Shown piece by piece: positions 1 to 5,640 of a DNA stretch of 6,111 nucleotides (position 1 is the stretch's first letter; each line of letters begins with the position of its first letter). A program made the position numbers and the translations under genes. Source of the stretch: Legionellaceae bacterium (GTDB taxonomy: Bacteria; Pseudomonadota; Gammaproteobacteria; Legionellales; Legionellaceae); NCBI GenBank assembly GCA_947473535.1, contig CANJFK010000079.1, positions 1 to 6,111 of the forward strand, in the 5' to 3' direction. The notes below the pieces were generated by a model that was given only the letters and a program-made list of their open reading frames with translations, was not told the origin of the DNA and ran no database searches.

Positions 1-1931
1 CGCATGGCTACTTCTGTTTTCCCAAAACCCACATCACCACAAATCAGTCGATCCATGGGGCGTGGTGCTTTCATATCATGGATAATTTGGTTAATAGCTT
101 GTAATTGATCGGCCGTTTCATCAAATGGAAAGCCACTCGCAAACCGTTGGTAGTCACTAACATTAAACTCATAGGCATGGCCAGGCTTGGCCTCACGCTT
201 CGCATAAATTTCCAATAACTCGATGGCGACATCATGAATTTTTTCTGCCGCTTTTTTCTTTTCTTTTTGCCATTGATCGGTGCCTAATCGATGCAACGGC
301 GCATGATCACTATCAGCGCCAGTGTAGCGGCTGATAACATGAAGTGATGTCACGGGCACATATATTTTATCATCACCAGCATAAGCTAATATTAAAAACT
401 CGTTCATTTCGCCATTATGTTCAATCGGTTGCAAACCGAGATAGCGTCCGACACCAAATTGCAAATGCACGACGGGTGCGCCAATTCTTAGCTCTGCCAT
501 ATCGCGGATAATGAGGTCTGGATCAACTGATTTTTGACTGCTTCGGCGTTGAGGTATACTTTGTTCACCAAATAATTGCGCCTCAACAATAATGGAGATC
601 GATGAGTCCATTAGTTCAGCGCCAAAAATCAGTGGACCAGTGGTGATGTTGATGATTGCATTGTCTTGAATGAAAGTTGACCAGGAGGCAGTCATTTTCG
701 GGATGACGTTGCTTTGTTTGAGTAGATCAAGCAGGACCTCTCGGCGGCCGGCGCTTTCCACCACCAATAAGTAACGACGGTTTTGATCAGCAAGGAACGC
801 ACAGAGTTTGGATAATGGTTGTTGAGCCTGGCGTTCAATTGGGAGTGTAGGTGGTTTATCGATATTGAAGTTAAGTACAGCCCCTTTTTTATCGACATAC
901 TTGTGATTGACACGTACTTGCTTGTATTGATTGGCGAGTGTTAAAAATTCAGTAGGCGTTAAAAAGCAGGCATTAGGCGGGAGGATAGGGCGGGTAATGT
1001 CATAACTGCGCTGTTCATATCGCGTACTAAGTTCACGCCAAAATTGCTCGGCATGTTCGTGCGTTGATTCAATAAGGCAGATCGAAGCACTGGATGGTAA
1101 ATAATCAAAAAAGGTTACTGGTGTTTCAAAAAACAAGGATAAATAATATTCAATACCACCTGGACATTGCCCATCTGTTACGGCCTCATAAAGGGAGCAT
1201 ACACTTGGATTACCTGAGAACTGTTCTCTAAATCGACGGCGAAAGAGGGCTATACTTTGTTCATTTAATGGAAATTCTCGAGCAGGTAAAATGCGGATTT
1301 GTTTGATTTTTTCAATCGTGCGCTGCGTGTCGGGATCAAAACGACGCAAACTATCAATGACATCATCAAATAATTCAATACGAAAAGGTAATGTGCTCCC
1401 CATGGGATAGAGATCAATAATGGCACCGCGCACAGCAAACTCGCCATGCTCCAGCACTTTGTTAACGCAGTGATAGCCTGCTTGCTGTAGTTGGTGTCGA
1501 AATTGATCTACATTCAATTGTTGGCCTTCGCTCAGAATTAAACCGTATTGATTTAAAAATTGCGGCGGACACAAGCGGTGCATTAAAGTGCTCGCGGCAC
1601 TAATGACAATCGCGTTTGATGTTTGTTGCAACCGACTTAACGTGGTTAAGCGCTCGGATATAATATCTTGGTGAGGTGAAAATTGATCATAGGGGAGGGT
1701 TTCCCAATCAGGAAATAGTAATATTTCTTGTGGTTGATGTTCTTTATCTAAGAAAAATTGTAGTTCGGCCAATAACTGACTAGCGGTTAAATTGTCTGGT
1801 GCTACCAGTAATTTTACGCCTGGTGTATGTTGACAATATTCTGCGAGTGCTAACGATAAGCTACTGCCGTACAACTGCCCCCACGTCTGTTTCGCTGCTA
1901 TGTCATTGGGGAGCAAGATAGGTTTTTGCAT
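1..1931 (-). CDS. mfd: Transcription-repair coupling factor Mfd (N-terminal part, runs off left edge)
   Basis: Mfd is a large cytoplasmic DNA translocase that pushes stalled RNA polymerase off damaged DNA and recruits UvrA, giving transcription-coupled repair. The frame is open from ATG at 1931 to the left edge: 643 codons, against about 1150 residues for the family, so the C-terminal part lies outside. Visible in order are the UvrB-homology module (FPDWETLPYD at residues 73-82, EHGEFAVRGA from residue 161), the RNA-polymerase-interaction region (VVHLQFGVGRYLGL near 484-499, then YVPVTSLHVISRY), and the start of the helicase motor with Walker A GDVGFGKTE at 632-640. The order and spacing match E. 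coli Mfd. I checked the whole frame codon by codon and found no stop, so it looks intact. No clear Shine-Dalgarno precedes the start; it lies 25 bp downstream of the rhomboid gene, so translation may depend on read-through from there. Confidence 0.97.
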   Translation of the reverse strand, partial: MQKPILLPNDIAAKQTWGQLYGSSLSLALAEYCQHTPGVKLLVAPDNLTASQLLAELQFFLDKEHQPQEILLFPDWETLPYDQFSPHQDIISERLTTLSRLQQTSNAIVISAASTLMHRLCPPQFLNQYGLILSEGQQLNVDQFRHQLQQAGYHCVNKVLEHGEFAVRGAIIDLYPMGSTLPFRIELFDDVIDSLRRFDPDTQRTIEKIKQIRILPAREFPLNEQSIALFRRRFREQFSGNPSVCSLYEAVTDGQCPGGIEYYLSLFFETPVTFFDYLPSSASICLIESTHEHAEQFWRELSTRYEQRSYDITRPILPPNACFLTPTEFLTLANQYKQVRVNHKYVDKKGAVLNFNIDKPPTLPIERQAQQPLSKLCAFLADQNRRYLLVVESAGRREVLLDLLKQSNVIPKMTASWSTFIQDNAIINITTGPLIFGAELMDSSISIIVEAQLFGEQSIPQRRSSQKSVDPDLIIRDMAELRIGAPVVHLQFGVGRYLGLQPIEHNGEMNEFLILAYAGDDKIYVPVTSLHVISRYTGADSDHAPLHRLGTDQWQKEKKKAAEKIHDVAIELLEIYAKREAKPGHAYEFNVSDYQRFASGFPFDETADQLQAINQIIHDMKAPRPMDRLICGDVGFGKTEVAM

Positions 1932-1956
1932 GATTGATTAGATAATATAGTAGTGA

Positions 1957-2553
1957 TTAGGAGTGAGAGTATACAGCTGAAACAAACTGGAACAAATAAC
2001 TCGTGATAAATCCAGATATTAAACCAAATAGATGCCCCTCCCATGACACGCCTTTTTTCCCGGGAAAGATGGAAAAAAATATGCCCGCAAAATAATAAAG
2101 ACTAATCACGCCGAGGATAATGGCGGTCAACGTCCCTTGTTGGTAAATGTCACTGACTAACAATCCCCAGTACCCCGTAATAACGGCACTTGCGCCGATG
2201 TGTAACCCTGGTTTGGCAAAGCACCAAATAAAGAAACCACTGAGCAAAGTAATTGCTAATGTAGCCTCTAAAAAATAAGGTAAACCATTTAACAGTAGAA
2301 AATTACTTAAAACGATTAACGGGACGGAGTTGAAAAATAGATGGTTAAAATTGGCGTGTAAGAGTGGTGCGCATAATATGCCCGGTAAGCCGAGTATACG
2401 CCGAGGGATTATTCCTAAATATAGGATTCGTTTTTCGAGCAGACTGATAAAAAAAACAGACCATGGAATCAGTAAAATAATCAATAAAATAGGCATGTTT
2501 TTATTGGTTTGGTTGGTAATGACAGCAAAGCTATCGGCTAATTGGTCAAACAT
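1957..2553 (-). CDS. Rhomboid family intramembrane serine protease
   Basis: The 198-residue product is a polytopic inner-membrane protein with about six hydrophobic segments (roughly 20-38, 73-90, 93-112, 115-135, 141-163 and 172-193), the basic bacterial rhomboid size. Diagnostic rhomboid motifs are present. H66, H71 and N75 have the H-x4-H-x3-N spacing of E. coli GlpG helix 2. The catalytic serine is S122 in GASA, followed by a GYWG glycine motif. The catalytic histidine is H174 in EGHLFGLISG. Rhomboids cleave transmembrane helices of client proteins within the membrane; the client here is unknown. The serine motif ends in Ala where GxSG is commonest, but both dyad residues are kept, so activity is plausible. 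The ATG at 2553 has only a weak GAG-type ribosome site; M20 is a less likely alternative because it would shorten the cytoplasmic N-terminus. The gene is upstream of mfd on the same strand with a 25-bp gap, which suggests an operon. Confidence 0.92.
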   Translation of the reverse strand: MFDQLADSFAVITNQTNKNMPILLIILLIPWSVFFISLLEKRILYLGIIPRRILGLPGILCAPLLHANFNHLFFNSVPLIVLSNFLLLNGLPYFLEATLAITLLSGFFIWCFAKPGLHIGASAVITGYWGLLVSDIYQQGTLTAIILGVISLYYFAGIFFSIFPGKKGVSWEGHLFGLISGFITSYLFQFVSAVYSHS

Positions 2554-2582
2554 GCGGAGCTCATAAGCTAATACAGGTGTTC

Positions 2583-2611
2583 ATTTTATACCGCTCGTCG
2601 TATAGTTACAA
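2583..2611 (-). promoter_or_regulatory. Candidate sigma-70 promoter for the rhomboid-mfd pair
   Basis: Read on the minus strand, a -35-like TTGTAA (2606-2611, 4 of 6 consensus matches) is separated by exactly 17 bp from a -10-like TAAAAT (2583-2588, 5 of 6). This would start transcription near 2576, about 20 bases before the rhomboid ATG at 2553. The placement is good, but the assignment rests only on consensus matching. Confidence 0.4.
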
Positions 2612-2666
2612 ACAGGCACTAGCATTTATATATAAACTTAGGCAAAATACTTATGATCGCGCGAAG

Positions 2667-2760
2667 TATACCTTGCGCACATGAGTTTTCGGTTTTTTAG
2701 CACTCGAGCTGAACCATAGCTGGGCGCTAAAAAACCGAAAACTCATGTACGCAAGGTATA
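2667..2760. repeat. 94-bp intergenic palindrome with 35-bp arms (MITE-like)
   Basis: The arms at 2667-2701 and 2726-2760 are inverted copies matching at 34 of 35 positions; the only difference is C at 2678 against the T opposite at 2749. The central 24 bp contains a minor AGCT/AGCT pairing (2707-2710 with 2718-2721). The arms begin and end with TATA, which could be part of the terminal repeat or a 4-bp target duplication; the sequence cannot separate these. It is not a simple terminator, because it lies between two divergent genes. As RNA it would form a very stable hairpin on either strand. I infer a small non-autonomous mobile element or a family of repeated palindromes. Confidence 0.8.
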
Positions 2761-2809
2761 TATGCTGGCGTTGTTTACTTAATGATGCCGGCTTCGCAAG
2801 GTATATATG
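2750..2809 (+). repeat. 15-bp direct repeat overlapping the palindrome end
   Basis: The 15-mer CGCAAGGTATATATG occurs at 2750-2764, spanning the right end of the 94-bp palindrome, and again at 2795-2809, close to mip. Its core CGCAAGGTATA is present a third time in inverted orientation at the palindrome's left end, with a single base change in the full arm. The copy nearest mip supplies the TATATAT considered as its -10 region, so the repeat may link the element to the promoter. Confidence 0.75.
2779..2807 (+). promoter_or_regulatory. Weak candidate promoter for mip
   Basis: A TATATA at 2802-2807 makes a plausible -10 and lies about 36 bases before the mip ATG. The hexamer 17 bp upstream (TTAATG, 2779-2784) matches the -35 consensus at only three positions. 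No better pair is seen between the palindrome and the gene. Low confidence; an activator-dependent promoter or one inside the palindrome is equally possible. Confidence 0.22.
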
Positions 2810-2843
2810 GTTTTTTCTGACAAATGATTAAAGGGGATTGGTT

Positions 2844-3539
2844 ATGAAGATAAAACTGGTCGCGGCAGTTGTCATGGGTTTGGCAATGTCTGCAACAATC
2901 GCGGCAACGGATACAACAGTGCTTACTACTGATATAGACAAATTGTCATACAGTATTGGCACCGACTTGGGAAAAAATATTAAAAAACAAGGTATTGAAA
3001 TTAATCCAACGATCATGGCCAAAGGAATTCAAGATGGTATGAATGGTGGTACGTTGTTATTAACAGAGCAACAAATGAAAGATGTGCTCAGTAAGTTTCA
3101 AAAGGATCTTATGGCAAAGCGAACAGCACAATTTGACAAGAAAGCCGATGAGAATAAAACAGTCGGCGAGACTTTTTTAAGTCAAAATAAATCAAAAGAA
3201 GGTGTGGTAACATTACCTAGCGGCTTGCAGTACAAAATTATTACAAATGGTACTGGTGCAAAACCTGCAAAAGAAGATAATGTGACTGTTGAGTATGCAG
3301 GTCGATTGATCAGTGGTGAAGTATTTGATAGCACTGAAAAAACGGGTAAGCCGGCAACATTTAAGTTATCACAAGTGATTCCTGGTTGGACTGAAGCGCT
3401 ACAGTTGATGCCAGCAGGATCAACCTGGGAAATTTATGTTCCTGCCAACTTGGCTTATGGCGCACGTAACGTGGGTGGATTGATTGGCCCAAATGAAACG
3501 CTGATTTTTAATGTTCATTTGTTATCTGTTAATAAATAA
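2844..3539 (+). CDS. mip: Macrophage infectivity potentiator Mip, FKBP-type peptidyl-prolyl cis-trans isomerase
   Basis: Mip is an exported, dimeric prolyl isomerase that in Legionella pneumophila promotes host-cell infection. This 231-residue precursor resembles it from end to end. A signal peptide occupies residues 1-20 (cleavage after SATIA, before ATD). An N-terminal dimerisation region ([12 protein letters not shown], 35-46) leads into a long Lys/Gln-rich connecting helix (about 75-115). An FKBP domain runs from about 125 to the end. Pocket residues equivalent to those of FKBP12 are visible: Y151, F161, D162, V178, I179, W182, Y205 and F222. After signal removal D162 and Y205 become D142 and Y185, the known L. 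pneumophila active-site positions. I chose ATG 2844 because AAGGGGA at 2831-2837 lies 6 bases before it; an in-frame TTG at 2838 would touch this ribosome site and add two residues absent from L. pneumophila Mip. The gene appears monocistronic, with a stem-loop just downstream. Confidence 0.97.
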   Translation: MKIKLVAAVVMGLAMSATIAATDTTVLTTDIDKLSYSIGTDLGKNIKKQGIEINPTIMAKGIQDGMNGGTLLLTEQQMKDVLSKFQKDLMAKRTAQFDKKADENKTVGETFLSQNKSKEGVVTLPSGLQYKIITNGTGAKPAKEDNVTVEYAGRLISGEVFDSTEKTGKPATFKLSQVIPGWTEALQLMPAGSTWEIYVPANLAYGARNVGGLIGPNETLIFNVHLLSVNK

Positions 3540-3548
3540 AACAACAGT

Positions 3549-3571
3549 GTTAGGATCGTGACGATCCTAAC
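3549..3571 (+). terminator. Stem-loop after mip, possible terminator
   Basis: A perfect 10-bp inverted repeat, GTTAGGATCG (3549-3558) and CGATCCTAAC (3562-3571), closes a 3-base TGA loop, 9 bp after the mip stop. Position and stem fit a rho-independent terminator, but only CAACTTTC follows rather than a proper T run. The adjacent 148-bp element was apparently inserted 8 bp after the stem, and it may have displaced the original downstream sequence or taken over termination. Confidence 0.55.
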
Positions 3572-3610
3572 CAACTTTCGGCCTTGTTCATCGTTTCGGC
3601 CACGTTGTCT

Positions 3611-3628
3611 TTCCCGCGAAGGCGGGAA
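3611..3628. repeat. REP/dRS3-like mini-palindrome (left copy)
   Basis: TTCCCGC and GCGGGAA form a perfect 7-bp stem around GAAG. With its flanks the sequence fits the pattern TTTCCC-N8-GGGAAT, one base from the neisserial dRS3 consensus ATTCCC-N8-GGGAAT as I recall it. Similar GC-rich extragenic palindromes are common in proteobacteria, so this is a resemblance and not proof of relationship. Confidence 0.5.
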
Positions 3629-3669
3629 TCCATTTCTACACTGGCTCCCAGCTTGTTGTAGCAATGGAT

Positions 3670-3696
3670 CCCCGCCTTCGCGGGGAAGACATTTTT
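3670..3696 (+). terminator. GC-rich hairpin plus T run inside the 148-bp element
   Basis: CCCCGC (3670-3675) pairs with GCGGGG (3680-3685) around CTTC, and a run of five T follows at 3692-3696 after AAGACA. This could end mip transcripts that pass the first stem-loop. The T run is 6 bases from the stem, so the fit is imperfect, and the larger palindrome may fold in preference. Confidence 0.3.
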
Positions 3697-3788
3697 AGAT
3701 GATTTGGCCGAAACGATGAACAAGGCCTAACTTTCTATGTCCCGCGGATCGCCCTTGGGATCTATGCAGGAAGTATATCAACTCAATC

Positions 3789-5003
3789 ATGAATAGACGC
3801 TTACTCATCGTTTTTATCTTAGGTTTTTCATCAGGACTCCCACTCGCATTAATTACGAGCACTCTTCAAGCTTGGTTTGCTGATACAGGTATGCCGATCT
3901 TGGCCACAGGCATGTTGAGCTTGGTTGGTTTGCCTTATATATATCGTGTTATATGGGGGCCAATTTTAGATCGTTGCTCGCTTCTACCCATTGGCAAACG
4001 ACGTAGCTGGATATTGGTGATGCAGTTACTGCTCTTCTTTGGGTTTAATCTAATGGCCTGGTTTTCGCCATTATCCTCACCGAAGATAATGGCATTATTA
4101 GCCTTTATACTGGCCTGTTTTTCCGCAACAGAAGATGTGGCGATTGATGCTCACCGTGCTGAGTATTTACCTGACTCGGAGCACGGCATTGGTGCTTCGG
4201 TAGCGGTACTTGGGTATCGTATTGCTTTATTAATTGCGGGGGGGGTATCGTTAATTATTGCGCAGCATGCAGGATGGGTGCTTACGTATCGTTTGATGGG
4301 GTTGTTAATGCTGCCAGGCATGATTGCCGTCGTTTGTAGCCCAGAACCATCAATGCCTACCGCCAATGTCTCCTTTTCTACTTCGTTCACTGCACCAGTG
4401 AAAGAGCTTTTCACAAGACCAGGTATTTTATCGTTAGTATTGTTTATCTTCTTTTATAAACTAGGTGAAGCGTTTACGACAAGTACAAGCGGTATCGTTA
4501 TGCCATTTTTAATTCAAGAAATTGGGTTTTCGTTAGATACTATTGCTTATGTTAATAAAATGATGGGTATCGGAGCAATTTTGCTGGGTGGTCTAACGGC
4601 GGGACTCCTGTTGATGCGTTGGTCGTTATACCGAGCATTACTCCTATTTGGCTTAATACAGGCGGTAACCAACGCGTTATTTATTCTGCTGGCTATTGTG
4701 GGTAAAAATGTACCCCTATTTGCGATAGCGGTGGTGTGTGATAATTTTGCGGCGGGCATGGGTTCGACCGCATTAGTCGCGCTGTTTATGCGGTTGGTTG
4801 ATCGACGGTTTACGGCCACGCAATTTTCAATCTTGGTTGCACTTTCGACTGTACCAAGAGTGCTATCAGGTCCAGTCGCTGCTGTTTTACAGTCATGGTT
4901 TGGTTGGGTTGGATTGTACCAGCTATCCTTTGTATTGGCGTTAGGGTTTATTCCTTTTCTTATGGTGATTCGTAATCAGCGACTTGACCACGTTATGGCG
5001 TAG
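3789..5003 (+). CDS. ampG: AmpG-family muropeptide permease (MFS)
   Basis: AmpG imports GlcNAc-anhydroMurNAc peptides from the periplasm for cell-wall recycling; in bacteria with inducible beta-lactamases this flux also controls induction. The 404-residue product is hydrophobic throughout, consistent with about 12 membrane helices. Hallmarks shared with E. coli AmpG are GFSSGLPLAL (12-21) followed by TLQAW, a D61-R62 pair before GKRRSW (69-74), ATEDVAIDAH (113-122), LGYR (141-144), YKLGEAF (223-229), the GMGSTALVAL segment (323-332) and FTATQFSILVAL (341-352). It is shorter than the 491-residue E. coli protein because the C-terminal extension with extra helices is absent, as in many AmpG homologues. 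The ATG at 3789 puts the first motif at residue 12. No good ribosome site is next to it: the nearest AGGAAG lies about 15 bases upstream. It stands alone, after the palindromic element, with no recycling enzyme beside it. Legionella genomes carry several AmpG-like paralogues, so substrate is inferred from family. Confidence 0.9.
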   Translation: MNRRLLIVFILGFSSGLPLALITSTLQAWFADTGMPILATGMLSLVGLPYIYRVIWGPILDRCSLLPIGKRRSWILVMQLLLFFGFNLMAWFSPLSSPKIMALLAFILACFSATEDVAIDAHRAEYLPDSEHGIGASVAVLGYRIALLIAGGVSLIIAQHAGWVLTYRLMGLLMLPGMIAVVCSPEPSMPTANVSFSTSFTAPVKELFTRPGILSLVLFIFFYKLGEAFTTSTSGIVMPFLIQEIGFSLDTIAYVNKMMGIGAILLGGLTAGLLLMRWSLYRALLLFGLIQAVTNALFILLAIVGKNVPLFAIAVVCDNFAAGMGSTALVALFMRLVDRRFTATQFSILVALSTVPRVLSGPVAAVLQSWFGWVGLYQLSFVLALGFIPFLMVIRNQRLDHVMA

Positions 5004-5089
5004 GTGTGATGCGCGTTGGACGTGGAAGAGGCTAAGAGTAGCGAGATGGTGTTCCATGGTCTATTCTTTCTATGCATGGACCACTTTTC

Positions 5090-5095
5090 AGGAGA
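5090..5095 (+). promoter_or_regulatory. Strong ribosome binding site deciding the small-peptide start
   Basis: AGGAGA lies 5 bases before ATG 5101. It supports this ATG over the upstream in-frame ATG at 4984, which would overlap the end of ampG and place an Arg/Trp-rich stretch in front of the signal peptide. Confidence 0.8.
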
Positions 5096-5100
5096 CTATC

Positions 5101-5340
5101 ATGAACACATGCTCTCTGTGTTTATCAAGGATATTACCAATTATTGGGATGTTATTTCTAGTATGTTTAGCGATAGGTTATACACCCAGTGCAAATGCCG
5201 CTGGAGGATGTGGACATGGATATCATCGAGGTTTTTTTGGTGGATGCAGCTTAAATTATACCGGCCCATTCGCCAGGCCTGCGCCGATGCATCCAGGTTG
5301 TTGGCGTAATGTTTATGGGCGTTTGAGATGCTATCGATAG
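5101..5340 (+). CDS. Small exported Gly/Cys-rich protein (GCG-type, unknown function)
   Basis: This 79-residue protein has a typical Sec signal peptide: a short N-region, a hydrophobic core at about 11-27, and probable cleavage after PSANA (residue 34 or just before). The mature part is about 45 residues, rich in Gly, Arg, His and aromatic residues, with four cysteines at 37, 49, 67 and 77. The segment GCGHGYHRGFFGGC followed by SLN resembles the GCG...CRPN motif of small proteobacterial exported proteins, and the end (CWRN, then RLRCYR) resembles their C-termini. Function is unknown. The four cysteines could make two disulfides in the periplasm, or with His could bind metal; both are inference. 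Start choice rests on AGGAGA at 5090-5095. It lies 97 bp after ampG on the same strand; no convincing promoter is seen between them, so co-transcription is possible. Confidence 0.78.
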   Translation: MNTCSLCLSRILPIIGMLFLVCLAIGYTPSANAAGGCGHGYHRGFFGGCSLNYTGPFARPAPMHPGCWRNVYGRLRCYR

Positions 5341-5394
5341 ATAACCATTAAAGCTAAACGTATTTTTTACATGATCATACGCCATAATCGTTTG

Positions 5395-5525
5395 AAGTTA
5401 AGATCAATGGCACTACCTTAAGCCAAAATTTTGATGTAGCCTGGATTACGCGGCGCTTCATCCAGGCTACATTTAATTGTTAATTTTAGATAAAAAGCTT
5501 AAGGTAGTGCCATTGAAGTTAAGAT
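5395..5525. mobile_element. 111-bp MITE-like element with 10-bp target-site duplication
   Basis: The element proper is 5405-5515. Its perfect 19-bp terminal inverted repeats are 5405-5423 (CAATGGCACTACCTTAAGC) and 5497-5515. It is flanked by the direct repeat AAGTTAAGAT at 5395-5404 and 5516-5525; the match can be extended leftward to 13 bp (5392-5404 and 5513-5525), though the extra bases overlap the terminal repeat. Inside, a perfect 13-bp pair (5434-5446 and 5460-5472, around ATGTAGCCTGGAT) and AAAATT/AATTTT (5425-5430 and 5482-5487) make the whole element foldable. There is no coding capacity. Terminal inverted repeats, a duplication and small size together fit a non-autonomous transposable element; a 9-12 bp duplication is seen with families such as IS4, but no family is assigned. 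Confidence 0.82.
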
Positions 5526-5530
5526 GGTTG

Positions 5531-5557
5531 CTTAGGAATGAGTATGATTTTCCTAAG
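5531..5557 (+). other. First stem-loop in the leader of the flippase gene
   Basis: CTTAGGAA (5531-5538) pairs perfectly with TTCCTAAG (5550-5557) around an 11-base loop. It is followed by A-rich sequence, so it is not a terminator on the plus strand. Role unknown. Confidence 0.45.
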
Positions 5558-5578
5558 AAAAATTACGTTTCGGATGCC

Positions 5579-5608
5579 CTCTACACCAGCGTTCTGTAGA
5601 GTATTTTT
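5579..5608 (+). terminator. Stem-loop with T run before the flippase ORF
   Basis: CTCTACA (5579-5585) pairs with TGTAGAG (5595-5601) around a 9-base loop and is followed by TATTTTT. This fits a weak rho-independent terminator, either for transcripts entering from the small-peptide gene or as an attenuator 33-40 bases ahead of ATG 5641. The low GC content of the stem limits confidence. Confidence 0.45.
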
Positions 5609-5640
5609 CTATGATTACTTCTCGTGCAAGGGTTTACGTC

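Larger units (their letters stand above)
3572..3735. mobile_element. 148-bp nested palindromic MITE-like element with flanking direct repeats
   Basis: The element proper is 3580-3727. Outer arms 3580-3602 and 3705-3727 are perfect 23-bp inverted repeats (starting GGCCTTGTTCATCG). Inner arms 3607-3634 and 3663-3690 pair at 26 of 28 positions, and the centre can pair further through CTACA (3636-3640) and TGTAG (3656-3660). AACTTTC abuts the left arm (3573-3579) and recurs one base after the right arm (3729-3735). With the next base (C at 3572, T at 3728) this is an 8-bp duplication with one mismatch, as expected for a target-site duplication. No ORF is present, so any movement would need a transposase in trans. 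The inner arms carry CCCGC-GAAG-GCGGG mini-hairpins typical of extragenic palindromes. Confidence 0.75.

Noticed and set aside
692..1447. Short minus-strand frames (692-913 and 1265-1447) inside mfd
   Set aside because: They are alternate frames within a continuous, recognisable mfd reading frame and resemble no family.
2330..2566. Plus-strand frame antisense to the rhomboid gene
   Set aside because: The rhomboid frame has catalytic motifs and membrane segments; the antisense frame shows no domain.
2838..2843. TTG at 2838 as the mip start, adding two residues
   Set aside because: It directly abuts the AAGGGGA ribosome site with no spacer; ATG 2844 has a 6-base spacer and matches the known Legionella Mip N-terminus.
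2828..3022. Minus-strand frame antisense to the mip signal-peptide region
   Set aside because: It is a shadow of mip: hydrophobic only because it lies opposite signal-peptide and Lys-rich codons.
3580..3727. The nested palindrome as a CRISPR array or tRNA-like gene
   Set aside because: The repeats are inverted rather than regularly spaced direct copies, and no tRNA arm pattern is present.
4151..4819. Two minus-strand frames (4151-4414 and 4547-4819) opposite ampG
   Set aside because: Low-complexity Ser/Asn/Arg-rich translations expected opposite a membrane-protein gene; no ribosome sites or family features.
4984..5100. N-terminal extension of the small-peptide gene from ATG 4984
   Set aside because: It overlaps the end of ampG, encodes an Arg/Trp-rich stretch and would bury the signal peptide; AGGAGA before ATG 5101 decides the start.
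5004..5100. Promoter using TTGGAC at 5016-5021 for the small-peptide gene
   Set aside because: The hexamer 17 bp downstream (TAGCGA) is a poor -10 and other spacings give nothing better.
5016..5309. 97-codon plus-strand frame overlapping the small-peptide gene
   Set aside because: No signal peptide or family resemblance; the overlapping frame with signal peptide and strong ribosome site explains the region.
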